In this document: in pieces, positions 46,558 through 57,130 of the stretch
Layout of the letters: every line of letters starts with the position of its first letter
How positions within the stretch are numbered: position 1 is the stretch's first letter
From: Mesostigma viride
Lineage: Eukaryota; Streptophyta; Mesostigmatophyceae; Mesostigmatales; Mesostigmataceae
DNA length: 64,000 nt
NCBI GenBank assembly: GCA_009746045.1
Contig: RPFO01000774.1
Location: forward strand, 753,657 to 817,656
Direction of reading: 5' to 3'
Position numbers and translations under genes: made by a program
The notes under the pieces: model-generated
What the model was told of the DNA's origin: nothing
Seen by the model: the letters and a program-made list of their open reading frames with translations, nothing else
The model's database searches: none

Positions 46558-49164
46558 GTGACGCCCAACGTCACCTTCCGCACGGTGGTCGCTGACCAAC
46601 CCAGGCGTCGGGGCCCGCAGGTGGGGCCCGGCGCCCGGGGGATGGCGAGCGGTCGGCCGTTTGCCACTGGCGGTTCGTCCGCCATGGCACCTGGGGGGCA
46701 GGTCCCCCGGGCACGACGTTCCCCCGTCGCAGGTGACGGGGGTCGTGAGCGGAGTGATTCCTCCGAGGAGGATGGCGAGGTGCAGCCTGCGAGGCCTCGG
46801 CCTTCGCTTGAGCTTTCGTCGCAGACACCTGCGACGTCTGGTAACCTTTCCGTGGGCCGACAGATGGCCACCATGGACATTGACCGGTATGGGGAACATG
46901 TTCCGCCCCCGGTCGCGTTCGGGCGCCCACCCCATTTTCTCCCCCTTGGGGAGGACGACATCCCGGCGTTCATTGCGGTGAACGGCCGGATCATGCACCA
47001 ACGTTTTCAGTTGCTTCCAGATGAGCAGATCCATGCGATAGAGATTCATCGGGTGCACACGCTGATCGAGGGGCGTCTTAGGATGCAGATCCCACTGGTT
47101 CAGGTGGCGGTTTGGCTGTACTGCTTCGCCAATCGGCCGAGGCACAACCCCGGCACTGTTGATCAGTGGGCGTCCAGGCAGCGCCAGAGAGAGGCGCTGC
47201 GCGTGGTCACCAGACCAGAGATCCAACTGACTCCGTTGGGGCCGTGGCCCCAAGTCACGCCAGTTGGCTGGGGCCCGGAGCGGCGTGAGGCGGCTGCGAT
47301 GCCGCCTGCGACGGAGCGCGGGGCGGCAGACGCCCCCAACACGCCCATGGGTGGTGAAGCCACCCAGGACCCTCTGGCAGGTCAGAGGGTCCAACCTCAG
47401 CCGCAGGCTCCCCCGCCCAGCGTGGGGGGCCAGGTGGCTGAGGAGGCCACCGGGGTCGCAGGGACCCCGGCGGCGACACAAGCGCCCGGGGTCGCAGGGA
47501 CCCCGGCAGCGACGCCGGCGCCTCCGGCGCTGGCGGGGGATGCAGCCCCCATGGAAGGTGTCACGGGCACCTCCAGCGGCTCTGGGGGGCAGGCCCCCTC
47601 TAGTCGCAACAAGGACAAGTCCCTGGCAGGGCCGGAGGGGCCCCAGGGTCCCACCGCAGCTGGGCAGCAACCAGCACTGCTGGAGGGCGACCTGCAAGGT
47701 CGCGACTTCATCACCCTGGGTGATGAGGCCGTGTGGCGTGCCATACAGACAGCCACAGCCTCCTTCCGTGGGCTGGCCGACAGGAGCCAGCAGATGCACG
47801 TCGCGGAGGCGGGCAGCCTGGTGTGTGCAATCATCACGCACATCCTGGGCCTGCCCAACCTCCAAGCGGGCACACGTAGGGTGTGCGACGACCTGCTGCC
47901 TGCCCTGCAGGCTCTCCTCTCAGGGAGGAGGGTGCAGGGCAGCAGGGTGCGTCTGGTGCGTTTGCTGGAGCTCCTGCACAACGCCATCATGAGAGGGGCG
48001 GGTAGGTGGCTAACTCTGCCTACCTGGTTGCATCATGATCTTACTAACCCTACTGACGATGAAGTGTCCCTCTCTCCCACCTTCCATGATTGGGAGGAGG
48101 CCCGCAGCAGGAGGCGGGAAGTGACACACACTCACACCCCCACCCAGCCCTCCCCTATGTTGTCTAACCCTCCTACACAGCCCATGTTTGCCCATCCTGC
48201 TCAGCTCACTCAAGTAGCACTTCCCTCTCAGCAGGTCTCTCCTGTGAATGCTGCAGCAGCAACACCATCTTCTCCCTCTCCCCCTGCATCCCCCTCTAGG
48301 TTGCCCACTTACAATGAAAACCGTCCTGTGGATAGGATTAATGTCAGGGGGCTGCCTGAGGGGTATACTAGGGAGCAGGGGAATCATGCACTTCTCTCTC
48401 TGCAGCTGGCTAGGGAGGAACTGAATGTCAAGAATTGGTTTGGATCTCTCATGCAGGGGGATTTCTACCATCAGTCCTCTTCTCAGATTCAGAATCTCAT
48501 TCTTGTCTTCCAGCGTAGGTATCCCAAGTGGCAGGACACGCAGGCTAGGGCAGTTTGGGAGGCTTTCATGAAGGAGCTAACTGACCTCCTCTCCACCCCC
48601 TCATCTGTGGACATATATGGGGCATTCAGGTGGGTAGAGGAATACAGGGTCACATCAGTGGACTATGTGGCTGAGACAAAGAAATATGAGCTAGCCATCA
48701 AAGCACGTCCTGATGTCCAGCAGCTAGATCACAAGTTCTTGCTGCGTTCTTTCCTTGAGAAACTCAAACTTGACAAAAACACCTACGCTATGCTTGCCAC
48801 AGGGATGGCAAAGTACTGGGAGGACATGAAGGAGGCATTGGATTATATCAAGCTGGCCTTGGCTCCCCTTAGCCAGGGGGCCATGGGCACCTCTGTAAAG
48901 AGGGTCAGGGGGGAAGAGAGGGAGGAGGAGGATAGGGAGAGGGAAGACAGGAGCAAGAGACCTGTCACTATGGCAGAAGTCAAGTCCCTGCTGGGACAAA
49001 TGTTTAAGGGCAAGGGCAAGGGCAAGGGCAAGGGCAAGGGCAGGGGCTGGGGCAAGGGCAAGGGTAAGGGGCAGTCTCCCTCCAAGGGGGGCAGCTCCAG
49101 CAACAACAACAACAACAGTAACAACAACCACAACAACAACGTTAGTGCCCACCCCCTCGGCTAA
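46558..49164 (+). CDS. Gag-like / unknown 868-codon ORF with Lys-Gly-rich tail
   Basis: One uninterrupted frame, open from 46444; the first ATG is at 46640 (MASGRPF), so the true start or an upstream exon is unresolved. The first 350 residues are Pro/Ala/Gly-rich and probably disordered. About residues 380-470 form a helical block (AVWRAIQTATASFRGLADRS). About residues 585-778 form a second helical block rich in Trp and Leu (NWFGSLMQGDFYHQS, RRYPKWQDTQARAVWEAFMK, FLLRSFLEKLKLDKNTYAML). Residues of about 816-839 are repeated Lys-Gly pairs, then an Asn-rich end. This layout (capsid-like helices, then a basic nucleic-acid-binding tail) resembles retroelement Gag, but I see no zinc knuckle, protease, integrase or reverse transcriptase nearby. 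Function is not established. Confidence 0.55.
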   Translation: MTPNVTFRTVVADQPRRRGPQVGPGARGMASGRPFATGGSSAMAPGGQVPRARRSPVAGDGGRERSDSSEEDGEVQPARPRPSLELSSQTPATSGNLSVGRQMATMDIDRYGEHVPPPVAFGRPPHFLPLGEDDIPAFIAVNGRIMHQRFQLLPDEQIHAIEIHRVHTLIEGRLRMQIPLVQVAVWLYCFANRPRHNPGTVDQWASRQRQREALRVVTRPEIQLTPLGPWPQVTPVGWGPERREAAAMPPATERGAADAPNTPMGGEATQDPLAGQRVQPQPQAPPPSVGGQVAEEATGVAGTPAATQAPGVAGTPAATPAPPALAGDAAPMEGVTGTSSGSGGQAPSSRNKDKSLAGPEGPQGPTAAGQQPALLEGDLQGRDFITLGDEAVWRAIQTATASFRGLADRSQQMHVAEAGSLVCAIITHILGLPNLQAGTRRVCDDLLPALQALLSGRRVQGSRVRLVRLLELLHNAIMRGAGRWLTLPTWLHHDLTNPTDDEVSLSPTFHDWEEARSRRREVTHTHTPTQPSPMLSNPPTQPMFAHPAQLTQVALPSQQVSPVNAAAATPSSPSPPASPSRLPTYNENRPVDRINVRGLPEGYTREQGNHALLSLQLAREELNVKNWFGSLMQGDFYHQSSSQIQNLILVFQRRYPKWQDTQARAVWEAFMKELTDLLSTPSSVDIYGAFRWVEEYRVTSVDYVAETKKYELAIKARPDVQQLDHKFLLRSFLEKLKLDKNTYAMLATGMAKYWEDMKEALDYIKLALAPLSQGAMGTSVKRVRGEEREEEDREREDRSKRPVTMAEVKSLLGQMFKGKGKGKGKGKGRGWGKGKGKGQSPSKGGSSSNNNNNSNNNHNNNVSAHPLG

Positions 49165-49442
49165 CGTTAATTCCCACACACCCTCTGTTAACGTAAGGTC
49201 CCACACCCGTCTGCTAACGTAAGTACGTGCCCCTCCCCCCTCTACTATCGTTAATTCCCTCCCCCCTTTACTAACGGCCCCGGGCAGCCTCCTGGTTTGT
49301 CTGTAATATGGAGGCAGATGGTACGCAAGGATAGATGGCAAGTAGTGATGAAGGATCTACCACCCCCAAGCCTGTGGGGGCTCCGCGTGTGACCAAGTAT
49401 GGCATTCATAGCGATTCGGGCCGCGGTGCCCACACCCCTGTA

Positions 49443-49550
49443 ACTAGGACCTAGATAGCTTACACCATCCATTCCATCCCATGTTCCCCTCCCACTGAGG
49501 ACTTATGCTCACGTGACGCAGTCACGTGTCTATTAATTAATAAATTAATT
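49443..49550 (+). mobile_element. second copy of the short (TTAA)n-tailed element
   Basis: Nearly identical to 183-287: it starts ACTAGGACCTAGATAGCT, has the CACGTGAC/GTCACGTG stem and ends in ATTAATTAATAAATTAATT. It is inserted in the CTAACGTTAG array; no target duplication is evident. Confidence 0.75.
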
Positions 49551-49761
49551 TACTAACGTTAGTCCACAGCCCCCTCTGCTAACGTAAGTGCCCTCCCCCC
49601 CTGTTATCGTTAATGCCCACCCCCCTTAAAAAATTAAATTAAATTAAATTATAACATGCCTCCGTGGGGAGATCATGTAGCACATATTCCGTGATGGATG
49701 GGGTGGAGGAAGCCGCCTGATCGAACTATCCTAACTCTAAGCTATCTAGAAAATACTAACT

Positions 49762-49863
49762 ACACTACTCATCAAAACGCCTCCTCCGCTTGGGGGGAGG
49801 GGGCTTGCCCACAGGGTCGGGCGTGTGCGCCTTGACAATCTTCTTCCGCCGTGTCTTGTCCTG
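49762..49863 (-). CDS. short basic ORF, possible gene fragment
   Basis: Minus-strand ATG at 49863 reads MQDKTRRKKIVKAHTPDPVG then a Pro/Lys/Arg-rich end and TAG (33 codons). The frame stays open upstream. It looks like the C-terminal end of a nuclear basic protein or a captured exon within the satellite, but the evidence is only composition and a clean stop. Confidence 0.25.
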
Positions 49864-50328
49864 CATGGCAGTCCAAGACGGGAGAGTCCCACCCCCCTTC
49901 ACTAACGTTATTCCCCAGCCCCCTCTGCTAACGTTAGTGCCCGCACCCCTTTACAAACTTTAGTGCTCGTGCCCCTCTGCTAACGTTAGTGCCCGTGCTC
50001 CTTTATTAACGTTAGTGCCCCCCCCCTCCCCCCCCTCTGCTAACGTTAGTGCCCGTGCCCCTTCACTAACGTTATTCCCCAGCCCCCTCTGCTAACGTAA
50101 GTGCCCGCGCCCCTTTACAAACTTTAGTGCTCGTGCCCCTCTGCTAACGTTAGTGCCCGTGCTCCTTTACTAACGTTAGTGCCCAGCCCCCTCTGCTAAC
50201 GTTAGTGCCCGTGCCCCTTCACTAACGTTAGCGCCCGTGCCCCTTCACTAACGTTAGTGCCCGTGCCCCTCTGCTAACGTTATTCCCCAGCCCCCTCTGC
50301 TATCGCTAATGCCCGTGCCCCTTTATAT

Positions 50329-50757
50329 TTGGACCAGGAACACATCCCACAACTAGGCTCGACTATCCCACAACCAGGAACCCATCCCACAACCAGGAAC
50401 GAGTATCCCACAACTGAACTAGGAACGTGTATCCCACAACCAAGAACAAGTATCCTACAACCAGGAACGTGCATCCCACAACCAGGAACGTGCATCCCAC
50501 AACCAGGAACGACTATCCCACAACTAGGAACGTGTATCCCACAACCAGGAACAAGTATCCTACAACCAGGAACGTGTTTCCCACAACCAGGAACATGTAT
50601 CCCACAACCACGAACGAATTTCCCACCACCAGGAACAAGTATCCCACAACCAGGAACACATCCCACAACCAGGAAAGTGCATCCCACAACCAGGAACAAG
50701 TATCCCAAAACAAGGAACACATCCCACAACCAGGAACGTGTATCCCACAACTAGTCG
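50329..50757. repeat. 21-bp CCACAACCAGGAAC minisatellite, right block
   Basis: About 20 units of CCCACAACCAGGAACGTGTA and variants. It shares an exact 60-bp stretch with the block at 44000-44118, so the two blocks bracket the 82-bp satellite and the Gag-like ORF. Confidence 0.95.
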
Positions 50758-51245
50758 CGCAGTCGGTCTGAATGACTGGCATTATAACGAGCGTCATATT
50801 CGTCTCCGGCTTGGCAGTGCCGTCATCCTGCATACAAAAAGCACATTGGAGCCAGCACTTTCCCGCGGGTTGTAGCCGATATTCCTCCATGCAGCGATAT
50901 TCACCAATGCGCTATCAATAAACAAGTCGACACCATCCGGGTATGTAAAAAAAGCACGCTGCTGGCCACGACGGTCACGGCGATGATGAACGACAATAAC
51001 AAGAACGCCTAATAGCAGGCGTCATACAAACTAGAACAGACTGGAACAACTACTTACCCGGTCGTCTGTGATCTTGACACAGAGCCTGGTTTACAAGGAA
51101 GCGAGGGAAACCGGCCACTATGAGCACCCCTACTTAACCCACATAATGAAGGTTAGGAATCCTCCCCATCATGCTAACCGTAGACTCGGTGAAACGCCCC
51201 ATGCTACAAATACGATAGCCCAGCAACGACTACTTGCGGCCATCA
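50758..51245. other. unassigned sequence between repeat block and right inverted-repeat arm
   Basis: No gene recognised. Confidence 0.4.
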
Positions 51246-51480
51246 CCTTGTCCAGTTCTGGCTGGCTGTGCGGCGGTAATTTTACCAAGTTTAAAAATGT
51301 TACGCCGCACCAGTCTGTGCTTTTTTACGTAGTACCAGTGTAGTGTAGAAATCTGCCAAAAGAGCAAACGCCCAAAGCCAACTTCCAAGACGCCCAAAGC
51401 CAAATTCCAAGACGCCCAAAGCCCAAAGGCGGGCGAGTCTGGCGCGGCGCCGGCCATTGGGCCCCGGAATAAGAAATACC
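51246..51480 (-). repeat. right arm of the roughly 250-bp inverted repeat
   Basis: Reverse complement of 41594-41848, sharing the GTAGTACCAGTGTAGTGTAG block and the GACGCCCAAAGCC tandem. With the left arm it brackets about 9.9 kb. No target duplication was found outside, so it may be terminal repeats of one large element or two separate copies in opposite orientation. Confidence 0.85.
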
Positions 51481-51525
51481 GTGCCAAGCGATCGGTGGTG
51501 AGTGACGAGTCGCCCGAGTCGCCAC

Positions 51526-53319
51526 TTAACCCGTGTTTTTTTACAACGCGATACATCGCGTTGTAGGGTTAGAACGCGATGTAATATCACGTTGTAATCT
51601 GACAACTGGCAAGCCTATTAATAAACATGCGATTTTTGGTCTGAAACTTTCAACACAGGTCAGAAACATCTCATAGAATTCAAGAAAAAATCCTGGTATT
51701 TATGGATATTTTTTTTGTGACAGCTGCAAACAAATATGTACCACTGAAATCAGGCATTTTTGCGGGACGAAGGTGATGACGATGGCGATGGCGGCAGGTA
51801 GATCTCGCCAGTTTTCGCGCGAATTTCAGTGGCTGTTGGGTGGCACGACCATGATGATGCGCTCAAAGGACGATAATTAGGTTTCTATGAGTTTGTTGAG
51901 GTACTGGGGCAAAGGAAACGTAGTTTTTTTCAGTTTATCACCCAACTTTCATGCGGAAACCCTGGAAACCGGCATACATATTATTACGGCAAGACTCGGG
52001 TCTGCTGCAGCACCAAGCTTGGTATTTCCATGGTGTTTCAACTTCTTAACACATGTTTATTCATTCCGAACGCCCGAACTCTCGGCTAAACCGAGATTTG
52101 TGCAGACTTGTATTGGGTAGCTCCGGGCATGATGGTGCCTGCAAATAGCGTAAGGCGTGACCGTGGCTATTGCTACGGTATCTTGTATTTTCCTGGAAAT
52201 GGCCTCTGCCACCGGCTCAATAGTGCTTGCAGGCGTATGTATATCGTGTTTCTACCTAGTTTCTGCCAGTTTTCCACTTATTTCTACCGACCTCTGCCCA
52301 GCCTCTCTAAGACCTCCATCCTACTCGACGTTGCTTTATGCATGATGTCAGCCATACTGATAGCAGGTTGCAGTTGTGCAGTATTTAGGTGCTGTATACG
52401 TCGTCAAGCCGTGCGTATATCGTGAGGATTGGATGTTGATGGTTTATACTGCTTTGATTGTGCAAGAAGATCATCTAGGTGCCCATAATCATGGTGTATA
52501 ATCGTGTGTTGTTAGCATCAGACTTGCCACCATTTGCTAGCATGCATTCCAGCGTCACTCATCTTTGCCTGCATGTAAGCTCATGGATCACTGAACCTAT
52601 CCAAGCCTTGTATTAATTACACGTGCCTCTTTCTTTCAGTATTGCACGCGTTATGGAATGAAAACCCAGCACCTCCCTTCCCACGAGGCATGTGCTCAAC
52701 ACGTTGTGATAGTGGATGATGCTTTGGCTATGGCTGCCTGGTTCAGTCATATTAGGTCATCCAGTCATGATGTATGATGCATGTTTGATGTTGTATAACT
52801 TACAAAACACCTATTTTCAACGTTTTGACCCTCCAAGCTCAATATGGCCCCGTTTATGGGGCTCGTGTCGTTGCGTCATGTTGTGAAGGGCTCTCATTTT
52901 TCCCACTGCGTTGTACCGCGTTGTGTTTGTGATGCTAATGAAAAATAGCTCCAGTGGCCCAATGGGCCTGAGTTTTGTTCCACAAAGCCTGCATATGTTG
53001 CCCATATAGCTCGCGGTGCAAGAATTATAGCCAGATTTTTTTCATGATCGAACCATTTGTGAATAAGCACACTGACTTGTGACCTAGGGTCAACAAATCG
53101 CGGTAATGGTCAGACCCCCCTGTATTCAAACCAGTGTATCTCTCTAATGAATTAGCATGTTGATGAAGGTCTGAGTAGCTCAAAAAATCCTTTGATTTAT
53201 GGGCTTTCAGGAAAGTATATACATGACCATGAAAAAAAAAATTCCTTAGGTGCTATACGCGTTCTAAAAAAAGCTTACAACGCGATATATCGCATTCTAA
53301 TTAAAAAAACACGGGTTAA
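51526..53319. mobile_element. non-autonomous piggyBac-like element with TTAA duplications
   Basis: TTAA at 51526-51529 and 53316-53319 directly abuts inverted termini CCCGTGTTTTTTTA at 51530 and TAAAAAAACACGGG ending 53315. TTAA targets and termini starting CCC are the hallmarks of piggyBac. Just inside each end is a palindrome (TACAACGCGAT/ATCGCGTTGTA on the left; AACGCGATATATCGCATT on the right). The 1,786-bp interior has no transposase-length ORF; the largest frames (51887-52425) show no catalytic Asp pattern. Confidence 0.75.
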
Positions 53320-53389
53320 GACTACGCGAGCTCTCAAAGAAATTTTCAGTCGGTTCTTGGCGCACGTGTAGTCTTTCATGTGGCCACGA

Positions 53390-54756
53390 AGCAACTAACG
53401 CGAAGCCCGCTTCGCCCGGGTGGAGGGGCGCCCGCCGGGGATCGATCGAGGTCACGGAGTACGCCCAGCTACGGCGGGGTTGACCCACCCTACCGCCTGA
53501 GCGATCTGATCTACGCTGATGACACGACACTCGTGGAAACCCCGGGCGGAGTCAGCCCAACTCTGGCTAGACAGCTTATCACTGGAAGCGCGGGCGGTGG
53601 GGCTTATGATCAGCAAGAAAACGGAGGTCATGGCCATCGGCTTCCCTGGTGGGATAGCCCCACCCACCCTCCTCTTGCTGGACGGCAGCCCCGTCCCCCC
53701 GGCGACAAGCTAATTAATCAAGCTCCTTGGCAGCGGGCTTCCCTCCACGGACGGCGACATCAACACCCGCATTGGCCAGGCCTGGGCGGCCCTCCGGACG
53801 CCGCCTCGACAGGTTCTGGACCTGCCGCTACCTGAGTGAGCGACGCAATTAAGCGCATTCTGTTCAAGGCCCTTGTCCTCAGCATCCTCCTTTATTCTGA
53901 TCAGACACTCCGCAAAGGTGAAAACCTTTGCGTTCAGTGCCAGGCCGCGGAAAACGCGGAGAACGCGATCCTCCTTTATGGCTGCAAGGCGTGGACCCTG
54001 GACCAGGCGCTAAGCCAGTGCACCTTGACGGCACCATCACTCGAATGCTCCGTCATATCCTCGGCGTCCGGACGCTACCAAGAACGCCGCACCTGGGCCG
54101 AGCTCTACTGCGAGCTCCCTCTTGTCACCCATCATACCATCCGACACCGCCGCCTCCTCTTTGCCGGCCATCTTGCCCGCACAGACCAGGGGAATACCGA
54201 TGTGGGCCCTGCCGGGGGGCTTAAGACGGGCCAACCAGGTAGACACCTCCTCCTATATGGCAGGGTCCCATTATCCCATCGCAACCCACTTGCAAACTTG
54301 CGCGCGCCGGGCACCGGCGCGGCGCGACCCGGACCTATGTGACACTGGACACAACTGCTTGAAGATGCAGGGCTTCTGGGACTATCCGTACTCTGTGCCC
54401 GCATGATTGACAAGGAGAAATGGGCTACCATCTGCGATAAGCACCTTCCTGAGGGGTATGCTCCTGTTTTCTCCCCACGGGCCCCGCGGCCCGTTGCTAG
54501 CCAGGGTAGAAGTCCGCAGGAGGAGTTTATTGGTCCTGAGGATAGCCGCTACACTATACCGCCTCGTCTGCCATTACAGTAGAGGACAGCTCGGATGAGG
54601 ATTACATCCCCATCTAGTTCACGCTTAACGGGTGGGGGATGATGCAAACGATATTTGTTTAAACTTTTGTGTAATTATTTTTCTAATGAGATTAGCATAG
54701 TACTCCGTGGCATGCATTTGCGCATGTGACACGCAAGTACTTACTTACTTACTTAA
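53390..54756 (+). pseudogene. decayed LINE reverse transcriptase fragment
   Basis: The reverse-transcriptase catalytic box reads LIYADDTTLVETP at about 53508-53546 (frame of 53380). A frameshift leads to LSLEARAVGLMISKKTEVMAI, another to DGDINTRIGQAWAALRTP, then KRILFKALVLSILLY, YGCKAWTLDQ and LDGTITRMLRHILGV, and finally ELYCELPLVTHHTIRHRRLL with FAGHLARTDQG. These are the thumb and C-terminal motifs common in LINEs. At least four frameshifts or stops make it dead. The 5' part (endonuclease, ORF1) is missing. The unit ends in a (TACT)n tail at 54737-54756. Confidence 0.85.
53884..53979. mobile_element. 72-bp insertion with 12-bp duplication inside the LINE fragment
   Basis: ATCCTCCTTTAT at 53884-53895 is repeated at 53968-53979. 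The 72 bp between split the SILLY-GCKAW motif of the LINE and contain a perfect 9-bp stem with GAAA loop (CGCAAAGGT/ACCTTTGCG). The added 84 bp keep frame. Confidence 0.6.
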
Positions 54757-54761
54757 CCCTA

Positions 54762-56541
54762 GTGTCTAATCACCAAGAAAATGTCCTCAAATGAGGACAT
54801 TTTTAAGCATGGATACCATTTGTAATAACTCACACATGTCAACAAATCCATGGGTACGGTATGGAACCATGTTCATTTATGATATGTTCAAGAGTTGCAA
54901 TGCTTAACATCCATGAAATATGATCATTGTATAATTTTCTGATTGTATAATTGTTTACAATTTATGAATGCAGGGGGGTCGCTACGCGAGTGACCAAATA
55001 GCACTCAAGTCAACAATATGCCAAGAAAGAAGGCATGGCCAGGTCATGGCTGGTCCTGAAAATGCACCCAGGGTGCCCACAGCATGTCTATGTTACACCC
55101 TCGCAGTCCTAGACCCTGCAGCCTGCCAGGGGGGGGCACAAAATGTAACTGGCAGCCAGGGACCATGGTGCAGGCCAAACAGCAGGTGTAAAGCTAGCTC
55201 AGTCCAAAGAGTGAAATATGAAGCAAATACTTGCCAAGGTTAGGTCCATGATCGTTAGTAGAGGCTCGGCTGCCACCACGGTGCTAAACCATGATGCTGA
55301 ACCCTTACGTTATATATGAAACATATACTGCAAAGAGGCACAAGTTGTAACACAAGCACAATGTAAACATGACAAGCTCAAGTTTCCAAGCCAGTCTTGA
55401 TCACTTGGACATGAGTTGAAGCATTAGAAACATATGGGCAACATACCAGCAAGCCTTGAAAAACTTCTCAGCAACAAGGCAGTATATGTGTTGAATCAAA
55501 CTACCACATCGCAATTAAGCACAGCGACTTCTACTTGCTGCTGTTTTGATAACGCAAGGCCGTTTACCTTTTCAGTGACGCAACGGGAAAAGAAAGTACT
55601 GCCCAGCAAACTTCCGTTATTCCCCGGACACAAACGTAATCAAAACCACGAAGTTGGGCATTGAAAGCAACCGGAATTATCACGTCTGCGGGAGTTACAG
55701 GTTACAATCCGCTTAACACGCTTACTTAGAACGATGCGGTTGAGAATGACAGTCGGAACCTTGTTCTTGACGTGCGCCCAGGCCGCCAGCTGCGCGGGCC
55801 AGCTCAAGAAATATATATTAAAGGACGGTGACGCGTGGGAAGCACCCAGCCTTGCGGCAAAAGAAAAATATGGCTCGCGCTCGCCCTGGTTTTCGCCAGG
55901 CGCGACTGCGACATCACGACGAAAAAATAGAGACTCTTTGACGCATGCAACTGCCCAGGTCCCTCTTCTCCCCATGTCGCCCATAAGCCCAGAAGCGTAC
56001 CATAACCCATACTCGCGATATCCGCAGCGCCTGGGCGGAAAAAGATATTGTAAAACCGATCTGCGAACTGACCTATCATGCGATCTACGTAGCTCTCAGA
56101 TTTTCTTCAACAATGCCAAAATCCGTTCATGAACAAAATTTTCGACATTATTATACAAAGCACCTGCACGTGAAGAATAGCATCTTCGAAATCACTAGAT
56201 GACGATCTAAAATGCTGTCTTCGTCCGGGGCAAAATAATGCCCTATAACATTCAGGCAAGCCTCGGAACTGGCACGACCCCATAGCCGCCACTCGACAAA
56301 ACACTCGATTGCATTGCGATGTTCTTGCTGTTGTAGGTACTTTTCGTCGCCTCATATTTTCCAGGTACGGTCGACCCCTGTCGACCCTAGGGGCCTGGCG
56401 CGCTCAGTACCTATCCCAGTTTCGCGCCAAAACCCACCAAGTGACCCTAGGACCAAATTTGGCGCCAAAACCACGCCCCTGACCCCCCCCGTCTCAAACG
56501 AGGACTATGTCCTCAAATGAGGACATTTGGTTTTTGGACAC
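54762..56541. mobile_element. possible non-autonomous DNA transposon with palindromic termini and TA sites
   Basis: The left end (TA at 54760-54761, then GTGTC) and right end (GACAC, then TA at 56542-56543) are inverted, and each carries the palindrome ATGTCCTCAAATGAGGACAT a little inside (54781-54800 and 56507-56526). The span is 1,780 bp. TA flanks suggest a Tc1/mariner-type target, but only five terminal bases match perfectly before a gap. No transposase is visible; short frames at 54968-56132 are unrecognised. Confidence 0.5.
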
Positions 56542-56589
56542 TAGTTACTAAGCAACTAACTGGTTGTTTGCAACAAGCTCGGAGCGAGT

Positions 56590-56940
56590 GTGCAGGGGGC
56601 CGGGGGGGCGGGGTCAGACCCTCCCCACCCCTAGCTGGTCAGGGGGGGGGGGTTGAGTGAGCTCGAGGGTCCTACTAACCGGCCCACCCACCCATTGGTA
56701 CTGGTCGAGGGGGTAGGGGCGGGTCGCGCCCCCCCCCCCCCCCTGCCCCCCTTATGCAGTACTAGCAGGGGCGGGAAATAGAGGGGGGGGGGGGGGGGGG
56801 TTGAGGGTCCGACTCCACCCCGGCACCCCGTGGTAGGGGGACGTGATGGGGAGGGGGTAAGTTGAGACCCCGCCCCCCTCTCCCCCCCCCTCGAGGGGGG
56901 CACCTGGGGACGGGGTCAGCCCCCCCACCCCACCCACAGA
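56590..56940. repeat. G- and C-homopolymer-rich tract
   Basis: Runs of 10-18 G or C alternate (for example near 56641, 56735 and 56787). GGGTTGAGGGTCC-like words recur. Open frames here are compositional artefacts. Confidence 0.8.
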
Positions 56941-57070
56941 CTGCTCCCCTAGCTATAGGGCAGCGGCTGTCTAGATAGATGTTGTAGTTAGAATGTTGTT
57001 AGCTAGATGTAGTATGTAGCTGATGTAGATAGATTAGACCGGTAGCACTGTTTGCACCCATCCATCCATC

Positions 57071-57130
57071 GGGGTTAATGCTCCGTGACTCCCCAACGGG
57101 AGCACGAGTCTAATTAATTAATTAATTAAT
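57071..57130 (+). mobile_element. hairpin plus (TAAT)n element end
   Basis: GGGTTAATGCTCCGTGACTC, then the CTCCCC/GGGAG hairpin, GAGTC and a TAATTAATTAATTAATTAAT tail. It is the best preserved copy of the family seen at 28045, 43618 and 43761. Target duplication was not found. Confidence 0.65.

Larger units (their letters stand above)
49165..50316. repeat. CTAACGTTAG minisatellite, right flank of the Gag-like ORF
   Basis: Blocks at 49165-49280, 49548-49625 and 49900-50316 consist of units such as CTAACGTTAGTGCCCGTGCC. Unit length varies from 22 to 35 bp. The palindrome is the constant part. An (AAATT)n patch lies at 49628-49652. Confidence 0.9.

Noticed and set aside
53380-54600. A functional reverse transcriptase
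   Set aside because: The catalytic YADD box is present but the frame is broken at least four times and the N-terminal half is absent.
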